Assembly: GCA_051453625.1 (NCBI GenBank)
Contig: JBOZIK010000001.1
Coordinates: forward strand, 178,786,274 to 178,841,164
DNA length: 54,891 nucleotides
Direction of reading: 5' to 3'
Origin: Welwitschia mirabilis
Taxonomy: Eukaryota; Gnetophyta; Gnetopsida; Welwitschiales
Positions 34,071 to 44,235 of the stretch are shown here, one piece after another; the first letter of the stretch is position 1; each line of letters opens with the position of its first letter. The notes under the pieces were generated by a model that was not told the origin of the DNA, made no database searches, and saw only the letters and a list, made by a program, of their open reading frames with translations. A program made the position numbers and the translations under genes.

Positions 34071-34575
34071 TATGCAGTAGACCAGTGAATAGTGAGAAAT
34101 AAGGAAGAGAAAAATCACGATTTTCCCATGAAAAATCCATTTCTGTGAGTAGAGTGTTGAATGATTGCACATCTCATAAAATTAATAAGCTTTGCATTTT
34201 TTGAGTAAAACAATTGCCGAACATTTTGCTCTAACATATTATTGACACAATGACGACATGTCTCCTTGACACGACTTTTTGAGTTAGCTGACATTTTACT
34301 CATTGAGTTTATTTTTATACCCTAAATTGGTTTTGTTTCCATTTTGAAAGTGAATTATGTATTGACTGTCATATAAAACTCTCTTAACCAAATACGTTTA
34401 TATATTTATATAAAATCGGTTGCAGTCTTGACAAACCAATATTATAACGAAAATGCTAGTTATAGCATTCGTGTGACACGGATCGTGGGTTCCAAAACAA
34501 AATGTTAATACAAATATATACGTATAAATATAAAGGAGTTGTAAACAACAAATTCATTGTGGTATACAAGATCCT

Positions 34576-34581
34576 TTTATT
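34576..34581 (-). terminator. Likely polyadenylation signal of PSY
   Basis: AATAAA on the minus strand (in GAATAAAAGG), about 212 nt past the PSY stop codon, a usual distance for a plant 3' UTR. No other AATAAA in this orientation is as well placed. Confidence 0.5.
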
Positions 34582-34644
34582 CAGAAGATTCAAGCTTTAA
34601 AAAAACGAAGGCTTTCGGGATGGTACAACGGCAGTGGCATAAAG

Positions 34645-34733
34645 GGATTGCAGTGGTCAAATACAATGAATCTTTCATAAAGGTAAGGAGGATATCGGAT
34701 TGCAGTGCTCAAATATAATGTATCTTTCTAAAT
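34645..34733. repeat. 52-bp tandem duplication in the PSY 3' UTR
   Basis: The text GGATTGCAGTG, then CAAATA, AATG and ATCTTTC, occurs at 34,645 and again at 34,697, a period of 52 bp with a few mismatches. It lies between the PSY stop and the likely poly(A) signal, so it should be transcribed. Confidence 0.8.
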
Positions 34734-34792
34734 AAACATCCTCAAATATCACATTGGTATATGCCCACATGCGAGTCTCCTTTTGTAAATCA

Positions 34793-37700
34793 TCAAAATC
34801 CGACCAGTGATCGTGTATATGCCAGTGTTTTAAGCTTTTTTAATTTTCCGACATAAGCACGCTTTGTAAAGTTATCAAACTTATTCCTTTCAATTACATC
34901 CAGAATCTGGCGATACAAAAGCATTGAGCACCATACCTGCCAATAAATCCAGTTCAATTTACGAATATGTTGTCTTACGATAATAACGATGCTTCATGAA
35001 ACAGATAATATTGAAATAAAAATAGATATTAACCGGCCATCTGCTTGCTTTGTCCAGCTCAGTGACACCTTTTCGTGCCTCGTCAAAATATTTGCGAGCT
35101 CTTCTGATTTGATACTCCATAAAACATTTCCAATTTTCTGTGACATCTCCAGACATGATATCATCATCTGAAATCCCATATCCTTGAAGTTCTTCTTGAG
35201 GAAGATATATCCTGCCGCGTCGAGCACTGGTCCAAAACAGCGAGTTATTTTGTTGTTTTCCAAAGTAAAATTTCATGAGATATTTTTAACCTGGCCAAAA
35301 GTTAATTTGGGACATACGATTTCTGATACAGAAATTTTTTGTATAAAGCACGCTCCCTCATGACCTAACCCAACCCTAAGCACTAGTTTAACAATAAGTG
35401 AAAGCCTAGGTCTAAAGGCTACATTATCCCAAAGCCAAGTTCTAAAAGCTAGGTGACTTTGTTAATAATTAAAATGCAGCAGAGAATTCACCTCTGACCC
35501 TCGTATGTGTCGTACGTTTTCATATTAAGAAAAAAATAATCTCTGATATCTCAATAATTTCTATAATAATTAAATGAAGAAAGAGAGAAGAATATTTACT
35601 CTTCTCCGACATCGCGCAAGATATTTGTCAACTGATTAGCAATTCCTAAAGCCAGTGCTGCACTGTAGACGTCTTCTGTTCTTGCTTTCGAATCCGAGGA
35701 AATGCCCATAACAGGGACACTCATCAAACCCACTGTCCCTGCTACATAATAGCAGTAAAGAAACAACTCTTCAAAACTTCTGTAGCGTGACTTCTTTAGA
35801 TCCATCCTCATTCCTTCGATCATGTCTTTGAACAACTGCCACAACCCAAACAGGGAATCAGAATATACTGCCCAGTCTCATTGCAGACAAAATTTGGAGA
35901 GAAAATATCACATGGTTATATGGATTTGGAGAAATTGATATCATTACTTCTTGATTCAAGCTATGAGTCCTGCTTTCAATGAAATTTGGACAAGTATAAA
36001 AATTTGCTACTGAGTTTACACATGTAGAACAGACAACGTGCTTAACGCTTTTAAAAATAATAAACATTGACCTGGATGTCAAGAGGAAACTTTGAAACTG
36101 TATCAAACAAAGCTGCATCAAGCATGTCGTAAGGGTGGCCATCAAATAGGTCCTCTAGTCTCTTTTCCCATCGGTCAAGTGCTATTGATGTTATGTGAGA
36201 GGCATTAGGACCGTCGACTAATTCATCTGTCCTCCTGCACCATACTAGATATTGCAGAAATATACGTTAACTTCATCGTTGATACTAATAGAAAGAAGAA
36301 ATAAACAGAAAACTCCTCGCATGCAAGAAATGGATAAACCATCCAAGTGATGATAACTAGGGGCGATAACTCAGAAATACGAGTGTCTGGACAAAGCATG
36401 GGTCAACACATTACATTCAATTGCATGGTGGGTATCTAAATATTGACAGAAACAACGCAATGGATGAAGCGATAAGTAGAAATTGCTTTGTTGTGTTTGA
36501 GGTTGTAGCTAAACTTGGTTTATGTCCTTGTCGTCATCATTAAAGTTTTTGTCACCAGTGTAGTGTTGGCAATTAAAATATTCTTGTAATGAATGTTTAG
36601 GCTACCTGACTTGTATATTTTAAATGCCTTTTAATCAAGGCTATGGGTACCACATACCTCACTTGACACATGAAAAGAGAAGCGACTAGTCAGTCTAAAA
36701 GACAAACAAAACTAACAAACTAGACAAATTAAACTGGATGGGAACAAGGAATAACGGTGTAGGCTTATTAGCGTTATTTGGCTTTCTTCATCCTAAAATA
36801 GGATATTAATATTTTCTAGATTGTACAGTGGCCAAAGCATGACACAATACCTTAGAAAAAGAAGAATCTTCCCAACCTCTCTATTGAGCTTTTTTAACAA
36901 AAAGATGAGAAGCCACAAGCCAAAAATAAAAAGTATGTAACAAGAAAGAATTTTCTACGAAAGCCTTTGTTTAACGCCATAGAATTATTTTTAAGTTACA
37001 AATCATCTGGCAGCTTTTTTAACAAAAACATGTTAAGCCACAATCCAAAAATAAAATCACGTAACAAGGAAGAATTTTCTATGGAAACCTTTGTTTAACG
37101 TAATAGAATTAGAAATCATCTGCCTGGGCATCATTGATTTAAGAAATTACCATAAATTGCCCAGATGGCCCTTTTCCTCTCTTGAGTCATAAGCAATGTT
37201 CCTGCAACGACAGAAAGAGCAGACACACAGTTGATACGGAGCAAACACAAATAGAATATGCACAAACGTGTCATGCAATTGCAGCGTTGCCTAATTTCTC
37301 ATTCATTTTCACAAACCATTACTATGGATTGCTTAAAACAAAATTTGCATAATGCGTGGCTACAATCCTCATAATCACCAACGCACCGTTTGGAAGGCAA
37401 AACATTTAATTTGCTTTTTGAAAATTTTCATTCTAATCAATTGCTTAGGGACCAATTGTCCATAAGCCTGTAAGCTTAGATCATTAAATGATAAACCTTC
37501 CTTTAATCTCCACTCAACATGTTTATTACTGTTATCCGAATAGTAAATGAAAAATCCTGAGGTTACGACATATGCGTAATGGCCGTAGGTTGTAGGCCTA
37601 ATATCATTTTTTAGAAAAGAAAGCATTTTAAATTTATACGTATAAAGTATTTAAGAGGGTTTAGGACAATACCCAAGTAAAAAGTCTTAGCATACACGGC

Positions 37701-38048
37701 ACAAATTTGTCCACAACGTTGGTAAGCCTCCTTCAGCAACTGTGTTGTGCCATCATGTCCCATGGCTTTCTCCAATTCCAAGTCCGATCTCCTCTTCTTT
37801 GCCAGATCTGCCTGTTTGAGCACGATAGCCTGTACCTTTGCCTGGACAGATGAGCTACCCCACTGTATGGAAGTCGAAGAAGCTGTATCATTATTTGTGC
37901 CAACCAAATCTGGAAACTGTTTTCTATGAGTCGTCGTGATTGAGCTGGACATTTCCAACGACGCTCTGCAACCCAGTTTCAGATTGGGGATCCTGCATGA
38001 AACAGAAGCCAAGGATCCCCTCCATGGTGTTGGCACTGCAACGTACAT
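34793..38048 (-). CDS. PSY: Phytoene synthase, complete six-exon gene
   Basis: Joins two geranylgeranyl diphosphates head-to-head into phytoene, the first committed carotenoid step, in plastids. Exons on the minus strand: 38,048-37,673; 37,201-37,151; 36,244-36,072; 35,835-35,600; 35,226-35,034; 34,936-34,793. All introns are GT-AG (471, 906, 236, 373 and 97 bp). Lengths 376, 51, 173, 236, 193 and 144 nt sum to 1,173 (390 aa plus TGA). The inner exons 51, 173, 236 and 193 match the usual plant PSY structure as I remember it. Residues 1-100 are Ser/Thr-rich and variable, as for a transit peptide. [19 protein letters not shown] follows, then DELVD (149-153) and DVGED (275-279), the two Mg-diphosphate-binding Asp motifs, with NQLTNILRD before the second. 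The start is the second Met (MYVAVPTP); an upstream in-frame ATG at 38,069 would add seven residues. Unusual: [10 protein letters not shown] and a short tail ending TRSLVGF. It looks functional. Confidence 0.95.
36887..37122. repeat. 125-bp tandem duplication inside PSY intron 2
   Basis: AGCTTTTTTAACAAAAA starts at 36,887 and again at 37,012. Both units continue with AAGCCACAA, CCAAAAATAAAA, GTAACAAG, GAATTTTCTA, CCTTTGTTTAACG and AATCATCTG. The second unit is somewhat shorter and diverged. It ends about 30 bp before exon 2 on the intron side and does not disturb the splice donor at 37,150. Confidence 0.85.
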
Positions 38049-38328
38049 TTCCCAACTGAAATTGAACACTTCAACAATAGCAAGAAATCTCGGGGCGGTT
38101 GAGGTGTCAGGACAATTTTTTTTTTTTTTTTCGTTGTAGCACTCCCTGGCTCAGACAACAGCGGTGAGGACTACCTTTATGCAGTTAGCCTCTTTTTGAG
38201 TTGAGACGCGAATCCCAAGTTCTAGCTAAGTGTGATACTTCGGCACTGTCAAGCAGAAACGGAGGTATTGGATCTGTGTGGTAAGTGAGCAGCAGCATAA
38301 ATTAGAAGTGCCTTGTCCAAGGATAAAG

Positions 38329-38334
38329 TTTATA
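38329..38334 (-). promoter_or_regulatory. Candidate TATA box of PSY
   Basis: Minus-strand TATAAA in TTTTATAAACTTT context, about 280 nt upstream of the chosen start codon. The implied 5' UTR would contain a run of 16 A (plus-strand T at 38,116-38,131). A weaker alternative is a TAAATTTATA stretch at about 38,500. Confidence 0.35.
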
Positions 38335-38802
38335 AAACCATGCAATAACAAATGGAGGATTGAATCGACATTGTTGCATTGAAAGGGACGAAAACCTAAA
38401 AACAGGTCTGAGTGGCCATTACCACTACTGTTACTGTTTTGTTGGGCACTTCCTTTTGCAAGTGCCCAAAAGTGGACAGCAAACTGGATAGAAATCAGGT
38501 ATAAATTTATGAATAATGGTGCCACATGTCAAGAGGTAGTTGGAAGGCAGTGTAAAAGGCATCACTTGTAGAGACTGCCGTCCATGTGGCAGTTAATTGG
38601 GATCCTACGAAAGCGCCTCCAAGTGCGCCAATACTAAGACAGGTTACGTCTGATTGGTATGTTCCATGTAGGAGTAAGCCAAGATTTGGTCGGTAAAAAG
38701 GTATTTAGGGCATTATAAACATTTATTAACTATTCCAGATGTCGAGAAGCAGGCTCTTTTTGGAATGTCCTTTAACACACTACTTTTGTGTGTCCCCATC
38801 AA

Positions 38803-38821
38803 TGGCCAAATTGGCCACGTG
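38803..38821 (-). promoter_or_regulatory. G-box overlapping a 15-bp inverted repeat in the PSY upstream region
   Basis: CACGTG, a perfect G-box, lies at 38,816-38,821, about 770 bp upstream of the start codon. It overlaps TGGCCAAATTGGCCA (38,803-38,817), two 7-bp halves mirrored around a single A. Known: in Arabidopsis, PIF and HY5 factors act on PSY through G-boxes in its promoter. That this G-box does so is inference. Confidence 0.4.
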
Positions 38822-38896
38822 TTTGCAGACCTGAACAATCCCCTAAAAAGCGGTCTGTCCCCTTTTCCTGTTTCTCAATTATTATTCTTGGGACTC

Positions 38897-38976
38897 CTGG
38901 AACTTGACCATGTCCATTGCTCCCTTTTCTCATTCTCTGGAACTTGACCAAGTCCGTTGCTCCTTTTTATCATTCT
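38897..38976. repeat. 40-bp tandem duplication upstream of PSY
   Basis: Two adjacent 40-bp units starting CTGGAACTTGACCA at 38,897 and 38,937, differing at a handful of bases. Each contains a TTGACC (W-box core), so the duplication doubled that site. Confidence 0.9.
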
Positions 38977-39314
38977 TTAGAAACTTATGTTTTAAGGGAT
39001 GAGAAGTTTACACAGTATCTGCACAGGTGACCCATCTCGTGGGATTCTAAAGTTTAAATACTCTTTTTAGTGGTAAAAGGGCCAACACGGTTTTATTTTT
39101 TAATTACAAATTTGAGCTTTGCGAAATTAAAATACTCTGGGATTATTGTGGATTGTTTTTTGCTGAGAGAAGTGTGGCTAAAAAGGGTAACAAAAATTTT
39201 TCAGTTTTTTAAATTTATTATTTAAATTATCGGCTCTAGATAGGCCTCTTAATTAATATTGTTTTTCATGTATAATACTAATTTTTTTATAAATGAAACT
39301 TAAAGATTTAGTGA

Positions 39315-39490
39315 CCGACTCTCAAAGAGGTAGGAGCCACCCATGGCTTTTTATCTTGTCAAGTAAACTAGGTGGTCAATATGAACCCTCAATATCTGTC
39401 CTTAAAAGTTTGTTGATTGGATCTCAAAAAGGTAAGGCCCACCGTTAGGTTTTCATCTTGTCAAGCAAACTAAGTGGTGAGTCCTCCTTG
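39315..39490 (+). repeat. Diverged short interspersed repeat, two partial copies in tandem
   Basis: TCTCAAAGAGGTAGGAGCCA, then CCCATGGC, ATCTTGTCAAGTAAACTAG and GTGGT (from 39,329), is repeated about 110 bp later as TCTCAAAAAGGTAAGGCCCA, ATCTTGTCAAGCAAACTAAG and GTGGT. The same core recurs, more diverged, at about 44,150, 47,375 and 49,010. Confidence 0.6.
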
Positions 39491-42400
39491 TGATACTCAT
39501 TTGTGGGTGAAATTAGGGTCAAACACTCTAACATGTACTATCCACACCCATATGGATAACCATTAGCATTTTCAACATGCTAAAAGGAAAAGAAGACATG
39601 TTAGAAGGCCAACCTTATTGACTCATAGAATACAAACGAATCCATTGGTTCAATTAACTTGATTAATCTTAATTGTAGGTGGCAATTCAAAATACTAGGT
39701 TGGTTTACCTAGAACAAATTTAAAAAGGTCATGATTATATCACCTTTTAGTGTGACAAACTGTATTTCCATGCCCTTCTTTTACACAGCTTGTGGGTTTA
39801 GCACGGTTATTGTGTCTAAGCTCATCACATTTCTAATGCTCTCTAATCACTATCCTATAAATGCTTTGTTGAATTTTGGTAGGGTTTTAGGGAAGAGAAT
39901 GGATATGTTCATCCTCAACACATTCATGCTTTATCTTGCCAAGTCCAAAATGCTACTTTAATAGTATCACAGCCTTGCCCTTTATCCACTAGGTAAGATG
40001 GGGTGTAAAAAATGGTCAACTAGTGTCATTCTACATATTGAATTAGTCTTCAATTTTTGTGTAAGTAGTTGGAGAACACATTAAGTCTAACTGGATGTGG
40101 CTTTGCAATGTGTGATCTCCTTTCTTTATATCGTTTTTGAATTCTAAAAGAGTGTCTTGTGCTAATTACCATTCTAGCTATTGAACTAACTAGGCATTTA
40201 ATAAAGATCCACCAAGAAACAATAAGAGCCTGTGTAAAGTATTATGAAAATCTTTCCTACAAGGAAGATATTGAGGGGACAAACACACGAGAGGCACTTC
40301 AAACTTGTACTAATTCCATGGTAAGGCTCTTCTCACTATAAATGATAGAGAGCATGTTATTTTAAGATAAAGAAAGGAACTTCTCTTAATAGAGATGAGT
40401 TCTTAGTGGAATTCTATTGAGTTCATGTAGTTAATAATTAAAGATGATTTTTGGCATTTTACCTTAAAGCTATTCAGGAATGATCAAACTTCTTGTTGTG
40501 GTTGGAGACAAACTCCAAGTAATCAACTGGTAGTCAATTACCTTCTTAACTATTTCGTATAAGTTCATCGTTAGACTTTGTTTAAAGCAATTATCATTTG
40601 AAGAGTAGAGAAGATTTCTGTGGGTAGATATATGCTAGAGAAAATCCTTCCTCTAACAAAGGCAATGACTTGTGTAAGATGGAGTTAAATCCTCTGATTT
40701 TGCCTAACTTGAACTTTACAAAGCTTATAGCAAAATTGATTGTTATTATGTTAAGAACTTAATAAAAGAATTAATCTTGAGTAATAAAAAAATTATTTCT
40801 CGAGGGATAGTTTCTAGAAGCATGCTGCTTTTCTTTTGTCAGATGTTTGAGCATTTGAAGCTATAGATGACATTCATAGTGAAAAATTTTAGCTAGAAAG
40901 TTTTGGGAAAGGGGTCTACCCTTTTGACCCATATTTGTTCATCATCACTACTTTTGAGCTCATCCACTTGGTTAGGTTACACCAATCCAAAAGCCTAGTC
41001 TACTAAGGATTAAAGAAACAATTGTTGATGAGCTGATATGCTAGTGAATTTTCCTTAAAAGAGAATAGCACAACTTTAATACTATGACGTAACCTCTTCG
41101 GGTCTATTGTAAAGTCTTGAGTTTTGTTATTAATGTCAACAAAGTTTGAGTAATTTGGAGCTTTTGAAACCCTTTTTCTTAGGTGGATGACCAATTCAAT
41201 TGAAAAGGGCTTGAGAATTTCTTAATCTTCTTGGGAGTTATCTATCTCTCTAAAGTTTAGCATTTAAATTATTGTTAGGCAACTAAAATGAAGGGAAAAG
41301 TTTTAAAATGGCATAATAGATTGCTCACCTTTACTAGATAACTTGTGTGGAAATATTATAGGTTGGACAAGAATCTCATAGGGCAGAAAATTGTGGATCT
41401 AATTAAGGTTTAGGACTCATAGCTAAATGGATTCTCAACTATTGAAATGAATCTAAATCTTGGAAGCATTTCTTGAAATTGAGAATTGAGAAAGTAGCTT
41501 TCAGGCAAGATTTATATAAACTATGATTGGATGACTTTCTTACTTTCTCCTTGAATTTAGTCTATTAGAGCTAATAATTTCCTTAAAACAATTTTGAAAA
41601 CAATGCAAACAACATATTGAAAACCTTAGGTAGCATCTTATATTCATCAACAAAGATCTATAGACCCTTTACGAAATCTAGGACTTGTTGGACTGAATAT
41701 TTGTTTCACTTTTTGAATTCAATGTTATTTAGGAAGAAAATGCTAATGACATTGTAGGACTTCTATATGCACAATAATATGTTAAGAAATGCAAAAGAAA
41801 TCCCTATTAGTGGTACCTGGTCTTCCAACCTCAATATGTTAGGTTAGGTCTTGAAAAGCAATGAACAAAATATACTAATGCCTTATTAGTGATTGTTGCG
41901 ATTTACAGTGTAGGTAGAGTGGGAGCCTTCATTCACAAGTCTAAAAGGGTCATCATTTGAATGCCTAGATTGTTCCTTATAGCAATTGTGTTTCTTAGAT
42001 TAGCATGCAATGGACCATTTGCTAGGACTCATGTTTTTGTTAAAAAATCCAGAGAGCATCTTGAAGTTCATGGATTTCCATGTAACTCGACTTTTTTGCT
42101 GGGATTTTTTTTCCTCTAATAGCCTTTGACTATTGAAAGACTAAGCAAAATTCAAGCCTCATCATTCCTATGCATTTTCATTAATTCCACCTAAAAATGT
42201 TAACAGCCTTTTTTGGGGTTGAAAAAGAAGTTAAACACCCTTGGTAGTTTCTTTTGAATTTTAAGAACATTGCATTTCCCTATAGAATACTTTGTGATGC
42301 TGCTCTTTGATACCTCCAAGTTCATTGTTACTTCTCTACAAGTGTTAAATAAATATTCTATTTAAAATTCGTCAAAAAGATTCAATCTCTCCTTAGAAAC

Positions 42401-44019
42401 AAAAATAAGAACTTATCTAATGTTTAGTTTGTGTTTTGCATGAATATCTACAAGCATATGTAAGTTCAATCTAATAAGGTCCAATGGGATGTTGCATATG
42501 TAATGAAAGGGCTTGAATATTAGAGTAGTGTGGCTTGCACAATGTCCAAGGGACATTTATAACCCTTGATGAATGAGTAAAATTATCTGCCACTTTACAG
42601 TTGAGAGTCTTCTCCTCCTACTCATGTTAGGGAACTCAAAGGTAGTCGCAGGCGTGTTGAGTTGGTTAATAATGACACCCACAACATCTGAGAGTCCCTC
42701 CTTAGCACAATGAGGACTATTGGAATGATCTGCAACTCAGACCTTCTAAGGTGGATTGCTTCCTTAACTTATGACTAATGACTCGTTGCTTCTTTTATCG
42801 TAAGGCTAGGGGCAACATTCCACGGGTATCTTTGAGTTGTTTCTATGGAATACGAAGCCTCAATGAGCAAGGTCAAGGAGCCTTAGCTAAAGGGTGTACG
42901 AGCTATCTCATGCTTGTCAAGTAAAGTCAATGCCTTCTTAGGAGGCCTCTACTTCTTGGCTTCTGTTATAGTAGTCTCAGATATGACTTAGTTTTACAAT
43001 CTTTCTAAATAGACCCTTCAATCAACTAGTCATACACAAGACCAATTCCAAGGGTTTGATTGAGAAATAGAAAGCTTAATTAACCACAAAGCATTTGGCC
43101 AAAGAATCTTGTGATAATGCTACCTCCTTATAAAGAACACAAATAACCCCAATGTAGGCTTGGAAATAACTTAACCCTCATAACAATGATCACATAATTT
43201 AATTTATTTATATGCTTTAATAATCTATTTTTAGTGAGAGTAATATGGGATGGCCTTATTAGAATATTATGACTCCTATTGGTTTTGGATTCTCTTTTTA
43301 TGTTTCCTTAGTGTCTGGTTGTTTTTACTACATATTTATTACCAAGTCAAATGGTGTAATTGTTTTTTTAATATTTTTGAGTCATATATTTGTGGTAGTA
43401 TTTTCCTCCTAAAAGAAATTACATATTAGAAATGAAATTTTGTTAACATGGGCTTTAGAAATTAAAATTAAAAAATAACATTGTAAATGATTAAAATTTA
43501 ATTTCTTAAAGCAATGCATTTGTCCATTAGTAGCATTGTCCTTATAAATAGAGTCTACGTTAATTAAGAAGTTAATGTTAACAAGTAAGAACTTGGAGAG
43601 TAGAGTTTTCCTTAAACTGCTATTTAACTAGAAGAGAATGTGTTTTTGTAAATTGGAATTTGGTGTGCAATGTGGTATTTAGTTAATGAGGACTAACATC
43701 CATTACATTTATAAATTATATTTTTGCTAAGTTTAATCTTACAGTTTCCCTTAATAGATAAAAAAATATATTTGAAACATTTAGCAATAAATAAGAATTA
43801 AGATTTGAGACTATAAAATAAACCATCGTGTTTAAATACAAGTGTGTGTCTTATTGTATTTAATACATGAGGCATCAGGCATTTTGAAGCTGGTTAATCA
43901 AAATTAAGAAGTAATATCACTAATTCATCCAAGGAACCCTTGTATATAGGAATTACCCTTTTTATCCTTCTTAATAGTTAATGAGATAGTTTAATCTCAT
44001 AAATCAAAACTTTTTATTG
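39491..44019. other. Unassigned intergenic DNA
   Basis: No frame above about 76 codons and none that looks like a known protein. GC is slightly higher around 42,600-43,000 (TAGTCGCAGGCGTG, GGCTAGGGGCAACATT), where a decayed single-copy or old element sequence may lie. I could not read a domain there on either strand. Confidence 0.4.
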
Positions 44020-44235
44020 AATCTTACATTGTGCGGATTGGCTTGTGGTTTATAACCATGCATTCAAGCTATACTCTAGCAAGGGCTTTAATGTCTTGGG
44101 TATAACTTACAAGAAAGACTTGAACATTTGGTGGTTAACTCCCAGGTTAACAGGTGCCACCCATAGATTTTAACCTAGCCAAACAAATTAGTGACCTTGG
44201 TGAGTGTAGTATGGTTTCTCATGAATTAACTTCCT
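44020..44235 (+). repeat. SINE-like repeat copy
   Basis: The head reads GGATTGGCTTGTGGTTTA, then GCATTCAAGCT, resembling degenerate A- and B-boxes of a tRNA-type polymerase III promoter. The body reads CTTGGGTATAACTTACAAG, ACTTGAACATTTGG, GGTGCCACCCAT, CCTAGCCAAACAAATTAGTG and TTGGTGAGTGTAGTATGG. The body is shared with 39,329 and 47,375 in the same orientation. Confidence 0.45.

Noticed and set aside
34994-35263. 89-codon minus-strand frame overlapping PSY exon 5
   Set aside because: Out-of-frame shadow of exon 5; the in-phase frame gives the PSY motif ARRGRIYLP.
37375-37626. 83-codon minus-strand frame between PSY exons 1 and 2
   Set aside because: It lies wholly in PSY intron 1, and its sequence is not conserved protein as far as I can tell.
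38226-38525. 99-codon minus-strand frame (MAPLFINLYL...) upstream of PSY
   Set aside because: It lies in the probable PSY promoter/5' region, has no recognisable domain, and spans the candidate TATA box. Considered an upstream ORF or separate small gene, but nothing supports translation.
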